DNA of 24,385 bases from Candidatus Caldilinea saccharophila (lineage in GTDB: Bacteria; Chloroflexota; Anaerolineae; Caldilineales; Caldilineaceae): positions 1 to 24,385 of the forward strand of contig JADJVW010000013.1 in the NCBI GenBank assembly GCA_016710365.1, in the 5' to 3' direction. The notes below the pieces were generated by a model, which worked only from the letters and a program-made list of their open reading frames with translations, ran no database searches and was not told the origin of the DNA. How positions within the stretch are numbered: position 1 is the first letter of the stretch; every line of letters starts with the position of its first letter. The position numbers were made by a program, and so were the translations under genes. This document shows, piece by piece, positions 7,008 through 16,007 of the stretch.

Positions 7008-8018
7008 TTATGGATAGGTGGTGATCAATTCAAGCAACTTGGGATAGGTATATTCAGGATTGGCGCCTACTGCATCGGTCGAAATGAAATCGTGGGGCAG
7101 CCAGGGCAGGAGCGGGAAGCGATAGGTCGCCAGATCGCCGCCGTTGCGCTGCCAGGCTGCGTTCAACGCATCGATGGCGCCTAGACTGACCGCCGGATCG
7201 CCCCAGTTGCTGATCACGAGTTGCGCCTGTGAAGCGGGCGGCTGATCGTCCGCCAACGCGCGCACGGCAAGCCCTAGCCGGTAAATTTCTCCAAGCGCGC
7301 GCAAGGAGAAGCCTGGATAGCCGCTCTCCGCCTGGAAGTCCGCCTTGTTGATCGGATCCCACCAGATGTAGATGTCCGGCGAAAGTCCCAGAATCAGGCG
7401 CGTGAGGGCCGGCGTCAGAAAGTCGGGCGCAAAGCGGAAGCCAAACGCCGGCGACATCGGCACGGCGAGGCGCAGGTCAGCGCGCAACTGTCCGCCTTGT
7501 GCGGCTACGTTGCCGCCGAGTGACAGCCCCGCCATCGTCACCTCTTCACCTAAACCGGCGGCCAGGTCCGCGGTGGCATCCATCATGGCGGCCAATTCTT
7601 CAGCCGTCAGGTCGGCCAGCGCGTTCGACGTGCGGTCGAGATAGCCATGACGGGGCAGCCGCGGCACGTAGACGTTGTAGCCCTGCTCGTAAAAAAGCTC
7701 GGCCAATGCGTGATATTGAAAGGGGCACGCGGTCAAGCCATGAAAGAGGATAATCGAGCGTGTGGTGCGTTGGCCGTGCGTCAGCACATAGGGCAGACAC
7801 TTCTCATCGATGTCGCCGCGCGCCTGCTCTGCGGCCAAGAGTGCGTCAAAGCGCGCCATCGCCTCGTCGTAGCTTGACGCAGGGTCGGGCGACGAAGTGA
7901 GCGCCATCGGTGCGATGGCCGGCATAGCCAATGCCCAGAGATAGATAGTCAGGTAAGCAGCAAGGACAAGCGCCAGCAAAACCAGCAGGATGTAACCGAT
8001 AACTTTCAAAAAGCGCAT
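7008..8018 (-). CDS. Membrane-anchored alpha/beta hydrolase (lipase/esterase-like)
   Basis: I start the gene at ATG 8018 ('MRFLKVIGYILLVLLALVL'), which has GGAGAA 5-6 bp upstream; the frame is open further upstream to 8069 but has no better site. The product has about 336 residues. An N-terminal membrane helix (residues 5-35) precedes the hydrolase domain. Motifs are the oxyanion-hole strand 'IILFHGLTACP', nucleophile Ser in 'MAGLSLGGN', Asp in 'SNWGDPAVS' and His in 'LPHDFIS'. The fold resembles monoglyceride lipase/carboxylesterase. It is the first gene of the operon with the small protein and the sulfatase. Its promoter would lie in 8019-8205, shared with the divergent molybdoenzyme gene. 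The substrate is unknown. Confidence 0.88.
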   Translation of the reverse strand: MRFLKVIGYILLVLLALVLAAYLTIYLWALAMPAIAPMALTSSPDPASSYDEAMARFDALLAAEQARGDIDEKCLPYVLTHGQRTTRSIILFHGLTACPFQYHALAELFYEQGYNVYVPRLPRHGYLDRTSNALADLTAEELAAMMDATADLAAGLGEEVTMAGLSLGGNVAAQGGQLRADLRLAVPMSPAFGFRFAPDFLTPALTRLILGLSPDIYIWWDPINKADFQAESGYPGFSLRALGEIYRLGLAVRALADDQPPASQAQLVISNWGDPAVSLGAIDALNAAWQRNGGDLATYRFPLLPWLPHDFISTDAVGANPEYTYPKLLELITTYP

Positions 8019-8136
8019 AAAATTCTCCGATGTTGGACAGTAGCAACCATTGTAGCGCAAGCCATCCATTCCACGAAAGCGTTCACAAAATTACAGAAAT
8101 AACCGGCCACATGGTATATGCTACCCTCACAACTGA

Positions 8137-8167
8137 GGCTATTGTTTGCTTCGCATCGACAATAGCC
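8137..8167 (+). promoter_or_regulatory. Hairpin in the divergent promoter region, leader of the molybdoenzyme gene
   Basis: GGCTATTGT (8137-8145) and ACAATAGCC (8159-8167) are perfectly complementary. The loop holds a second small pairing, TGC and GCA around TTC. It lies 38 bp before the ATG at 8206. A weak -10 candidate, TATATG, is near 8115. The region 8019-8205 (187 bp) must serve both the leftward hydrolase operon and this gene. I did not recognise the long conserved molybdenum-cofactor riboswitch here. Confidence 0.45.
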
Positions 8168-8205
8168 ATTGGCTCGAGATTTATTTTCCCATTGGAGCAA
8201 CAATC

Positions 8206-8835
8206 ATGCGATTCGAAAACCCATTTACTCGCGTCGAGCGCCTGAAGCGCGTCAAGAATATACCCTCTGCCCAGGTGGATGAACGCGTCCCGCCGGGTCA
8301 ATTTCTGACCGAACGTTTCCCGGTGCTTCACTACGGCGCCACGCCACGCTATGTCGACCTGGAAGGCTGGACGTTGCGCGTCTTTGGGCTGGTTGAGACG
8401 GAGAAAACCTGGACGTGGGCAGACTTGATGCAATTGCCGCGCAACACAGAGACGGTCGATATTCACTGCGTGACGCGCTGGAGTAAGCTCGATACGACGT
8501 GGACAGGCGCACCGTGGCGTGAGTTTATCACTCATTTCCAGATCAGGCCGGAGGCTACGCATGTGATGGTGCATTGCGAGCAGGGCTATACCACCAACAT
8601 TGCGCTCGATGTGCTTGACGACGACGACACCATGCTGGCCTATGCGTACGAGGGCAAGCCGCTGGAGCCTGACCACGGCTATCCACTGCGCCTGCTCGTG
8701 CCAAAGAAGTACTTCTGGAAGAGCGCCAAGTGGGTGCGCGGTTTCGAGTTTATTCAGGGCGATCGACCGGGCTTTTGGGAGCGCGCCGGCTATCACATGC
8801 AGGGCGACCCCTGGCAGGAAGAACGTTTTGGCTGA
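8206..8835 (+). CDS. Molybdopterin-dependent oxidoreductase, sulfite-oxidase fold, cytoplasmic
   Basis: The start is ATG 8206 ('MRFENPFTRVERLKRV') with GGAG about 10 bp upstream; the frame is open to 8146 but without a good site. The product has 209 residues. The oxidoreductase domain is complete: 'RYVDLEGWTLRVFGLV', 'WTWADLMQLP', the molybdenum-binding Cys in 'DIHCVTRWSKLDTTWTG', and 'LRLLVPKKYFWKSAKWVRG' near the end. It resembles the small sulfite-oxidase-like/YedY-fold group. Unlike MsrP (YedY) it has no twin-arginine signal and no dimerisation domain, so it should stay in the cytoplasm. The electron acceptor is not adjacent; the haem protein at 2362 is too far away to link directly. The substrate is not known. 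Confidence 0.93.
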   Translation: MRFENPFTRVERLKRVKNIPSAQVDERVPPGQFLTERFPVLHYGATPRYVDLEGWTLRVFGLVETEKTWTWADLMQLPRNTETVDIHCVTRWSKLDTTWTGAPWREFITHFQIRPEATHVMVHCEQGYTTNIALDVLDDDDTMLAYAYEGKPLEPDHGYPLRLLVPKKYFWKSAKWVRGFEFIQGDRPGFWERAGYHMQGDPWQEERFG

Positions 8836-8853
8836 TCGCTGAGCAAAGCGATC
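8834..8853. terminator. Short hairpin overlapping the molybdoenzyme stop codon
   Basis: GATCGCT (8834-8840) pairs with AGCGATC (8847-8853), a 7-bp stem starting inside the TGA stop codon. It may help transcript ending or protect the 3' end, together with the stronger hairpin at 8874. Confidence 0.4.
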
Positions 8854-8873
8854 TGGGGCATCCACCATAAAAA

Positions 8874-8901
8874 GCAGAGGACGGCCTAAGCCATCCTCTG
8901 C
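8874..8901. terminator. Bidirectional terminator hairpin between convergent genes
   Basis: GCAGAGGA (8874-8881) pairs with TCCTCTGC (8894-8901), and inside it GGC (8883-8885) pairs with GCC (8890-8892) around CTAA. On the minus strand it is followed by TTTTTATGG, a proper T-run for the leftward receiver gene. It lies between the rightward molybdoenzyme gene and the leftward receiver gene. Confidence 0.65.
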
Positions 8902-8973
8902 GATTGGGACCAATCGACCTGAGTGTTGAAAATGCCCCCATTGGGGCGCCGTTGACGATCAGACAAGGTTTGA

Positions 8974-9885
<912 letters not shown>

Positions 9886-10643
9886 CTATGGGTCTTCTGC
9901 CGACCAGGATGCCTTCCACAGGCGGAAGGCGCTCGCTTCTTCGCCAAGTTGCGGCTGGAGGAATTCGGCAGCCGCACCCTCCGCTTCACTTAACAAGGCG
10001 AGCAAATAGCGCTGCATGTTGGCGTCATGGCGCGCGGCCCACGTGGCAAATTCGACGCGCTTGTAAAGTGTTTCCACGTGCTCCACGACAAGCCCGGCCT
10101 TTGTGAATAGTTCTTGCCACATTTCGAGGCTCAAACAGCGCACATGGCTGGGATCGCGCAGCTTCTCAAAAGCATTCACATAGTCGCCGGCTGCCCCTCG
10201 CGGTACGATGTTATAGACGACGGCCAATCTCCCGCCCGGCTTCAAAACGCGCGCCGCCTCCTGCACAAACGCGGTAGGATCGTCAAAGTGATGCGCCGCA
10301 ATGCGACACGTCACCAGGTCAAAGGCTCCATCAGCATAAGGCAGTTGCTCGGCGTCAGCCAGTTCGACGACCACATTGCCTGGACTGCGCATCGGCGTCT
10401 GCTGGCGCACCTGCTCCAGCATCTCGGGCGTGATATCGGTCGCCCACACCTGCCGGACATGGGGCGCCAGGAGAAACGCGGTATGGCCGGCGCCCGTGGC
10501 GATGTCCAGTACGTCCCACGCCGGGTTGGGACGGATGAGCGCAAGCAGGCGTTCCAGGCTGGCGCCTTTGGCATGGGTGGCGCTGTTGACATAGGCAGCG
10601 GCATTGGCCCCAAATCGCGGCGGACAATCGACTTGTTTTCCAT
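9886..10643 (-). CDS. Class I SAM-dependent methyltransferase (one frameshift near the start)
   Basis: The start is ATG 10643 ('MENKSIVRRD') with GAGGAG 6 bp upstream. The frame breaks near 10608, where one base is missing; restoring it gives 'GANAAAYVNSATHAKGASLE' and then the SAM-binding motif I, 'VLDIATGAGHTAFLLAP'. The rest is intact to TAG at 9886: 'VWATDITPEMLEQVRQQ', 'VELADAEQLPYADGAFDLVT', 'AARVLKPGGRLAVVYNI'. Restored length is about 252 residues. It belongs to the UbiE/Methyltransf_11 group, which methylates small molecules such as quinones or lipids; the substrate here is unknown. It lies 109 bp after the multicopper oxidase gene on the same strand, with a strong inverted repeat between them. 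Confidence 0.88.
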
Positions 10644-10663
10644 ATACGCTCCTCGTCAGATCA

Positions 10664-10700
10664 AATACACGGAATGCTGGCCGCCAGCATCCCGTGTATT
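10664..10700 (-). terminator. 37-bp inverted repeat between oxidase and methyltransferase genes
   Basis: AATACACGG (10664-10672) pairs with CCGTGTATT (10692-10700), and ATGCTGG (10674-10680) pairs with CCAGCAT (10684-10690), with one mismatch and a 3-nt loop. Leftward it is followed by TTTGATCTG. It may terminate the oxidase transcript, reduce read-through into the methyltransferase, or act as an operator 20 bp upstream of its start codon. The pairing is certain; the role is not. Confidence 0.6.
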
Positions 10701-10751
10701 GTGACTGACCTTGTCGCCATTGACAATCTAGCCGGTTTTATCTGAACGGCT

Positions 10752-13028
10752 CTACTTGACAGAAATATAGGGGATGAACACCTCGGCGTCGTATTCAACT
10801 TCGGCGCTTTCGTCGGCCACCAAGGGGGCGGCATCAGCCGCCATGACCATCGGCGCTGGCGGCGCACCGATCGCGTAGGGCCGCATCATCTCATTGTCCT
10901 CATGTTCGACAATGTGGCAGTGCCAGACAAATAGACCCGGCGTATCGAAGCGCGCCTTGACGCGCGTGATTTCACCAGGATAGGCGATCACAGTGTCCTT
11001 GCGCCCGGCCTCCCATGCTTCTGGCAGACGAGCGGGGCCGGCTGGCTGATTTGTCATCATATCCAGCGCTTGCCGGTTCACAACCTCGAACGCGACTTCG
11101 TGGATGTGAATAGGGTGGGCGTCCATCGTGTAATTGTAGATTTCCCAAATTTCAACATCGTTGACGTTAGGATTCTCTGTGATCGGCTCCATCCATAAGT
11201 CGCCAACGGGAATCAGTTTCCCTGGCATCTGTGGATCCTCGATCAGCCTGCCAAGCACCGCCGACGACGGGCCAAACGCTTCGGCGTTTGGATCGTTGCA
11301 CGCCTGAACGATGTTCCCCGCTGCGTCCTCGATCACATTGACAGTTCTGGACTCTTCTTCGAGCAAGGCTACCTTACGCGTGAAGGTCTCTGCGCCAAGT
11401 GGGGCAATCTGTGGCAGCGCCAGACGTTCCGGCGGCGTGGCGGCTTCGGGGCCTTCCTGGGGGCTTACAACCCGAAACTGCATGACCTGTCCTGTGGTGG
11501 CTGGATCAGCTGATTCATAGTCCTCGTCCGGCGCGCCGCCGCCGAATGGCTCGTCCGGCCCTAAATTGATCAGCGTGACATTGGCGCCAAAGGGAACGTC
11601 GGCGAAATCGACGATCACATCCGCGCGTTCGGCTGGCGACAGCAAAATCTGCCCATTCGCCACTGCGTTCAAATCGACCGGCGTCGGCAGATAGCCGCCT
11701 TCATTGCCGATCTGCCACACTTTCACGCCAGGATGATCAAACTTGAGCAGCAGGAAGCGCGAGTTGCAACCGTTGAGGAGGCGCAGCCGGTATCTGCATT
11801 GGCTGACATTCAGGAACGGCCAGGTGCAGCCGTTGACCACCATCATGTTGCCAAAGAATTCTGGATTCCAGATCGGGGATATATCGCTTGGCCCGGTGCA
11901 ACCTTCGGCGCCGATAAAGGGAATTTGCAGTTGCTCTGGTATGCGGCCATCTTCAAAGAATGCGCGGTGATCTGGATAATAGAGTGAACCATCTACATTG
12001 AACGAGCGATCCTGAATTACGATCGGGATTTCATAGTACTTGCGACCAGCCCAGTCTCCAGCTTGCGGCGCCGGCGCGGGCAAAACCGCGCGCTTGCGCG
12101 TAGCTACGTCGCGTACGTTATCGTCTGGGCCGCCGCGCAGGATGTAAAAGCCAGCCGGCCCTGCATAGACATTCAGCCTTGTCATCCCCAGGGTATGGTC
12201 GTGATACCACAGGGTCGTGGCGCGTTGTATATTTGGGTATTGCGAGGTGCACGCGCCTGTGTCCCAGGCATCCGATTTATGCCCGGCGGCGCGTTCCGCA
12301 AAAAATTTATGGCGGAACGTCTCGTACCAGGTGCCCGATGTCGCATAACCAACCGAAATGTTCTTGGCCGCCGGCAAGAACCATGCTTCGGCATAGCCAT
12401 CGCTCTCGTCGCCAACATCTACGGCGCCATGCAAGTGGGTCACCATCGGCACAGGGCCGGTGTAGCGCCCCGGCGTTGTGTGAAAGTGTGGCCGGTGATC
12501 ACGGCCGGCCATGCCGCCTGCCGGATTCGCCCAGTGCAGCGTGGGGTCAACCGCGAACAAATGTGGAAGATAATTGCCAGCTTTGTCGACTAACTGGTTG
12601 ATCCACTTTACTCGCACCGGCGTGTCATATTTTGCTTCAATAGTCAGCGCAGGATAGTTGAAACTTCCCCCTTGCGCCACTGTACCTGGTCTCTTCAAGG
12701 AACCGTAGCTCCAAACCGTGGTCGTAGGAAATCCAGCAGGCAGGATCTGCTGGTCAAACTGGCGCACGGCAATTTCGTAATAGTCAATGGCGCGGCTATT
12801 TTTAGGGCGGATGCGTCCGGTGCGGGGCATAACGGGCGGAATCACCAGCGGTGTTTGATATTTGGGAACCACGGCAGGGTCAAGCGTGCCACCGGGAAGC
12901 TGAGCAACAGGAATCGCTGCACTCGACTCCGTCGAACGCGCATAGAGTGTATCGCCTCGCCAAAACATGACGACGCTGGCACCCAAAAATGCGCCGGACT
13001 TGAGAAAATTGCGTCGTGACAGTATCAT
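10752..13028 (-). CDS. Tat-exported multicopper oxidase (CotA/bilirubin-oxidase-like)
   Basis: I start at ATG 13028 ('MILSRRNFLKSGAFLGASVV'), with a perfect AAGGAG about 6 bp upstream. The product has 758 residues and an intact frame. A twin-arginine signal ('SRRNFLK') shows export of a folded cofactor protein. All four copper-binding signatures are present: 'THLHGAVD' (about 215), 'LWYHDHTLGMTRLNVYAG' (about 305), 'HPIHIHEVAF' (about 665) and 'WHCHIVEHEDNEMMRP' (about 720), the last with the type-1 axial Met. The order fits CotA-type laccases, but CotA has about 513 residues; the excess lies in the N-terminal and middle regions. Such enzymes oxidise phenols, bilirubin or metal ions such as Cu(I) or Mn(II) with O2. 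Four PhoB-box-like repeats stand upstream at 13269-13341. Confidence 0.96.
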   Translation of the reverse strand: MILSRRNFLKSGAFLGASVVMFWRGDTLYARSTESSAAIPVAQLPGGTLDPAVVPKYQTPLVIPPVMPRTGRIRPKNSRAIDYYEIAVRQFDQQILPAGFPTTTVWSYGSLKRPGTVAQGGSFNYPALTIEAKYDTPVRVKWINQLVDKAGNYLPHLFAVDPTLHWANPAGGMAGRDHRPHFHTTPGRYTGPVPMVTHLHGAVDVGDESDGYAEAWFLPAAKNISVGYATSGTWYETFRHKFFAERAAGHKSDAWDTGACTSQYPNIQRATTLWYHDHTLGMTRLNVYAGPAGFYILRGGPDDNVRDVATRKRAVLPAPAPQAGDWAGRKYYEIPIVIQDRSFNVDGSLYYPDHRAFFEDGRIPEQLQIPFIGAEGCTGPSDISPIWNPEFFGNMMVVNGCTWPFLNVSQCRYRLRLLNGCNSRFLLLKFDHPGVKVWQIGNEGGYLPTPVDLNAVANGQILLSPAERADVIVDFADVPFGANVTLINLGPDEPFGGGAPDEDYESADPATTGQVMQFRVVSPQEGPEAATPPERLALPQIAPLGAETFTRKVALLEEESRTVNVIEDAAGNIVQACNDPNAEAFGPSSAVLGRLIEDPQMPGKLIPVGDLWMEPITENPNVNDVEIWEIYNYTMDAHPIHIHEVAFEVVNRQALDMMTNQPAGPARLPEAWEAGRKDTVIAYPGEITRVKARFDTPGLFVWHCHIVEHEDNEMMRPYAIGAPPAPMVMAADAAPLVADESAEVEYDAEVFIPYISVK

Positions 13029-13253
13029 CAAAATCTCCTTCAGCAAAAGAACACAACACATCTTTATCCGTGGCCGAGCACCACAGGCGGCTTGGCTAGA
13101 TGGTCTGCCTGGCGCCACAAATCCGGCAGCCAGCTCATCATGCTTCTGATTTACACCAGCAGCTCGAGCTCTGACAGACAGGCTATTCTGTTGTGGAATC
13201 TATCTAAAATTTACTGGCAATACTTCGCTGGAGACACTACGAGAGTGCACACC

Positions 13254-13341
13254 ATTGTAATCGAGAGAATGTGGCACTGATGTGACACTAATTTAACATT
13301 GCTATCGGGAAAATGTGACACGTGGTGTTGATGCGTGGCAC
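13254..13341 (-). promoter_or_regulatory. PhoB-box-like repeats and -10 element upstream of the multicopper oxidase
   Basis: Read leftward, GTGCCAC (13341-13335), GTGTCACAT (13321-13313), GTGTCACAT (13288-13280) and GTGCCACAT (13277-13269) occur in direct orientation. The last two are exactly 11 bp apart, the unit spacing of PhoB/OmpR sites; the others lie 33 and 20 bp further out. TACAAT (13259-13254) follows the last copy after 9 bp and is a good -10, while no -35 sequence is seen. This fits an activator-dependent promoter with a leader of about 220 nt before the oxidase ATG. Confidence 0.55.
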
Positions 13342-13612
13342 GCTTTCCATGCGGCTTCTCTACGAAGGCGCTACAGAAAGCCTTCATTTGGAATACAAAA
13401 ATTGTACGGGAAAGAATAGTGGATGTCAACCCCTTTCGGCCTTAACAGATCGATAGAAAATGGTTTCGAGCGCCGATTTTTGGGAGTACACTTTACCATT
13501 CACGCAAGGCTAATTACATTATCGCTAAAACGCGCCCTCATCGGCAACCATCAATATGCGTTCATGTTATTGGCTTGTAGTGGTGATGACATCGAAGGGC
13601 AAATTTTGCGAA
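13342..13612. other. Non-coding stretch, nothing recognised
   Basis: The 271 bp lie between the repeat cluster and the terminator of the aminotransferase gene. They are more A/T-rich than the neighbouring genes. Open frames here lack ribosome binding sites and recognisable products. I see no repeat or RNA gene. Confidence 0.5.
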
Positions 13613-13649
13613 CAGGGGCCGACATAGACAATCATTACGTCGGCCCCTG
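13613..13649. terminator. Terminator hairpin after the aminotransferase gene
   Basis: CAGGGGCCGAC (13613-13623) pairs perfectly with GTCGGCCCCTG (13639-13649). Rightward it is followed by GTTTTGTT and leftward by TTCGCAAAATTT. It lies 20 bp after the aminotransferase stop codon at 13670. Confidence 0.75.
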
Positions 13650-13669
13650 GTTTTGTTGCGTGGGTAAGG

Positions 13670-15010
13670 CTAGGCTGCAAGCCGTCGAACCTGGGGACTG
13701 CGACCAAACACTGCGGAAACCGCATCTTCAATCAGATTCAATGTCTCATCGATCACGGCGGCATCGTGGCTGTAGGACAGAAACCAGGGTTCGCGCGGGT
13801 CGTCGTCCACCAGAATGCCGCGCTGGATCAACGCGGCGCCCAGCCGGCCGAAAAGTTCGGCGTCGAACTCACTGTAGCTGCGATAGTCGGTCGGCGCTTC
13901 GTCCTTCCCCAGCAGCACGCTGAACATTGAGGGCGCGCCAGAAACAACGTGCGGCACGCCCACGTGCGTCAAAATAGCATGAATCCCATCCATTAACCGG
14001 CGACCATTGGCGAAAATGGTCTCGATCACCGGCTGCGTTTCGATGATCCTCCAGCGTGGCCGCGGCTGCGGTCGCGGCCACGACATTGCCGCAATAGGTG
14101 CCGCCGTGCGCCACACGCCCCGGCTCGACCATCGCCATAATTTCATCGCGACCGGCAACCGCGGAAACGGGAAAGCCGTTGCCCATCGCCTTGGCATACG
14201 CCGCCAAATCCGCCTTGACGCCGAAATATTCCTGGGCGCCGCCTCGCGCCAGCCGAAAGCCCGTCTTCACCTCGTCAAAGATGAGCACGACGCCAAATTC
14301 GTCGCACAGGGCGCGCACGCGCTGGAGCCAGGCCAGGTCGGGCAAGATGCAAGCCACGTTGCCCATGACCGGCTCCAGCACGACGGCTGCCAACTCCTCA
14401 CCGTGCTCGACCATGGCGCGCTCGAACAGTTCGATGTCATTGTAGGGCAGCGAAATCATGTAGGTGCGGATGGCGGCCGGCATGCCTTCGGTAGCGCGCA
14501 GACGATGTGGGTGGCGGCGTGGGCCGAGCAATTCAGCCTTTGCGGTGAGCCGCTAAACATCACATAGTCAAAATTGCCGTGATAATTGCCCTCGAACTTG
14601 ATAAACTTCTCGCGGCCGGTATAGGCGCGGGCAATGCGCAGCGCGTGCATGTTCGCCTCGGTGCCCGTGTTGGAGAGACGCACCTTGTCCATACCGGTCA
14701 TGCGCGTAAAGCGTTCGGCCAATTCAATTTCAATCGGCGTGGTGGCGGCAAATAACACACCGTCCTGGATCGCTGCGGCCACGCGACGGTTGACTTCCGG
14801 GTGCGCGTGCCCCAGAATGATCGGCCCGAACCCCAGGCGATAGTCGATAAAACGGTTGTCGTCGACGTCCCATACATACGCGCCGGCGCCGCGCGCCATA
14901 ATGGGCGTGTCCTCTTCGCCCCAATAGCGGAAATTCGAGTTGACGCCATAGGGGATATACTGTTTAGCTTTATTGAAAAGTTGGTGCGTCTTGGTTTGCG
15001 TGTGACTCAT
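13670..15010 (-). CDS. Class III aminotransferase, glutamate-1-semialdehyde aminomutase-like (two frameshifts)
   Basis: The start is ATG 15010 ('MSHTQTKTHQLFNKAKQYIP') with GGAG 8-9 bp upstream. The first frame gives 'YVWDVDDNRFIDYRLGFGP', 'RLSNTGTEANMHALRIAR' and 'FIKFEGNYHGNFDYVMFSG', then breaks near 14548. The second gives 'LGPRRHPHRLRATEGMP', 'VLEPVMGN', 'LIFDEVKTGFRLARGG' and the PLP Lys in 'AYAKAMGNGFPVSAVAG'. It breaks near 14045, and the third frame runs to the stop at 13670 ('FANGRRLMDGIHAILTHVGV'). The restored length is about 446 residues. The fold and motifs match glutamate-1-semialdehyde 2,1-aminomutase and related omega-aminotransferases. No haem genes are nearby, and an Lrp-type regulator stands upstream, so an amino acid-related transaminase is more likely than a HemL. 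Confidence 0.85.
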
Positions 15011-15183
15011 TGGTTTGGCTCCGTGGCTTCACAAGGTGGTTGAAACGGATGACAGGCAATTGGATTGGCGCTGCATATCAGCAACGCGTGTCACCCCCCT
15101 TGTGGAAGCCTCGGTTAGCGTCCGCGGCATCCTCGTCCATACTCTGCTCCTTGGTAGTCGCCGAGATCGTCCATCGCACAAAT

Positions 15184-15262
15184 GAACATGGCTTTTCTCT
15201 GCATGCCGCTGCATCTCTGCGACTCTGCATCTCTGCGACTCTGCATCGAAGGCCATGTCCAG
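15184..15262. repeat. Imperfect palindrome containing a 16-bp tandem repeat
   Basis: TGCATCTCTGCGACTC is repeated directly at 15210-15225 and 15226-15241, with a partial third copy. The outer parts ACATGGCTTTTCTCTGCA and, on the other strand, ACATGGCCTTCGATGCA form arms of an imperfect palindrome. It occupies most of the 253-bp gap between the Lrp-type regulator and the aminotransferase. I see no gene in this gap (15011-15263). Confidence 0.65.
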
Positions 15263-15263
15263 A

Positions 15264-15734
<471 letters not shown>

Positions 15735-15800
15735 GCTCCTGATCCTTTGCGCTGCATCCAGCGTTGCTGTCGAACCGCCAGATGTTTGTTCCTTGCACTC

Positions 15801-15830
15801 ACTCTACTATGTTGGATCGGCGCTTGTCAA
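15801..15830 (-). promoter_or_regulatory. Predicted sigma-70-type promoter of the Lrp/AsnC gene
   Basis: Leftward, TTGACA (15830-15825) is a perfect -35, and TAGAGT (15806-15801) is an acceptable -10 at a spacing of 18 bp. The leader to the ATG at 15734 is about 60 nt. Confidence 0.55.
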
Positions 15831-15861
15831 CCCCTCAGAATGCCAAAAACGCAGTCTGGCT

Positions 15862-15876
15862 TTGTCATAATGACAA
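15862..15876. promoter_or_regulatory. 15-bp palindrome, candidate operator of the Lrp/AsnC regulator
   Basis: TTGTCA-TAA-TGACAA is a perfect inverted repeat with a 3-bp centre. It lies 32 bp upstream of the -35 box. Lrp/AsnC proteins typically bind about 15-bp palindromes of this shape, with A/T-rich centres. Its role is inferred from form and position. Confidence 0.5.
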
Positions 15877-15935
15877 TTATCATGTTTTTAGACAAATAGG
15901 GTACGTAATTCGCAATTGAGGGCGCAGCCAGCAAT

Positions 15936-15980
15936 AAAAAGATGGGAAGGGTCACAACCGTGCGCCCTTCCCATCTTTTT
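15936..15980. terminator. Strong bidirectional intrinsic terminator
   Basis: AAAAAGATGGGAAGGG (15936-15951) pairs perfectly with CCCTTCCCATCTTTTT (15965-15980), a 16-bp stem with a 13-nt loop and T-runs in both directions. It ends the leftward DUF4013 transcript (stop at 16008). Confidence 0.92.
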
Positions 15981-16007
15981 ACTATTCTGTTGCACGCAGC
16001 AGGGAGA

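Noticed and set aside
8093..8205. Molybdenum-cofactor riboswitch before the molybdoenzyme gene
   Set aside because: The leader is short and shows only one simple hairpin; I cannot see the multi-stem conserved core of that riboswitch.
8083..8913. 276-codon open frame on the minus strand
   Set aside because: It is antisense to the molybdopterin oxidoreductase; no motif or ribosome binding site supports it.
12063..12593. 176-codon plus-strand frame inside the oxidase gene
   Set aside because: The opposite strand encodes the copper-binding centre of the oxidase, which is unambiguous.
13423..13923. 166-codon plus-strand frame starting in the non-coding gap
   Set aside because: It crosses the terminator at 13613-13649 and the aminotransferase C-terminus on the other strand; its sequence is low in recognisable features.
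13670..15010. Naming the aminotransferase hemL
   Set aside because: Motifs fit the wider class III family; no tetrapyrrole genes are near, and an Lrp-type regulator upstream suggests another amino acid role.
15210..15248. Possible CRISPR array
   Set aside because: The 16-bp units are directly adjacent without spacers, so it is a tandem repeat and not a CRISPR.
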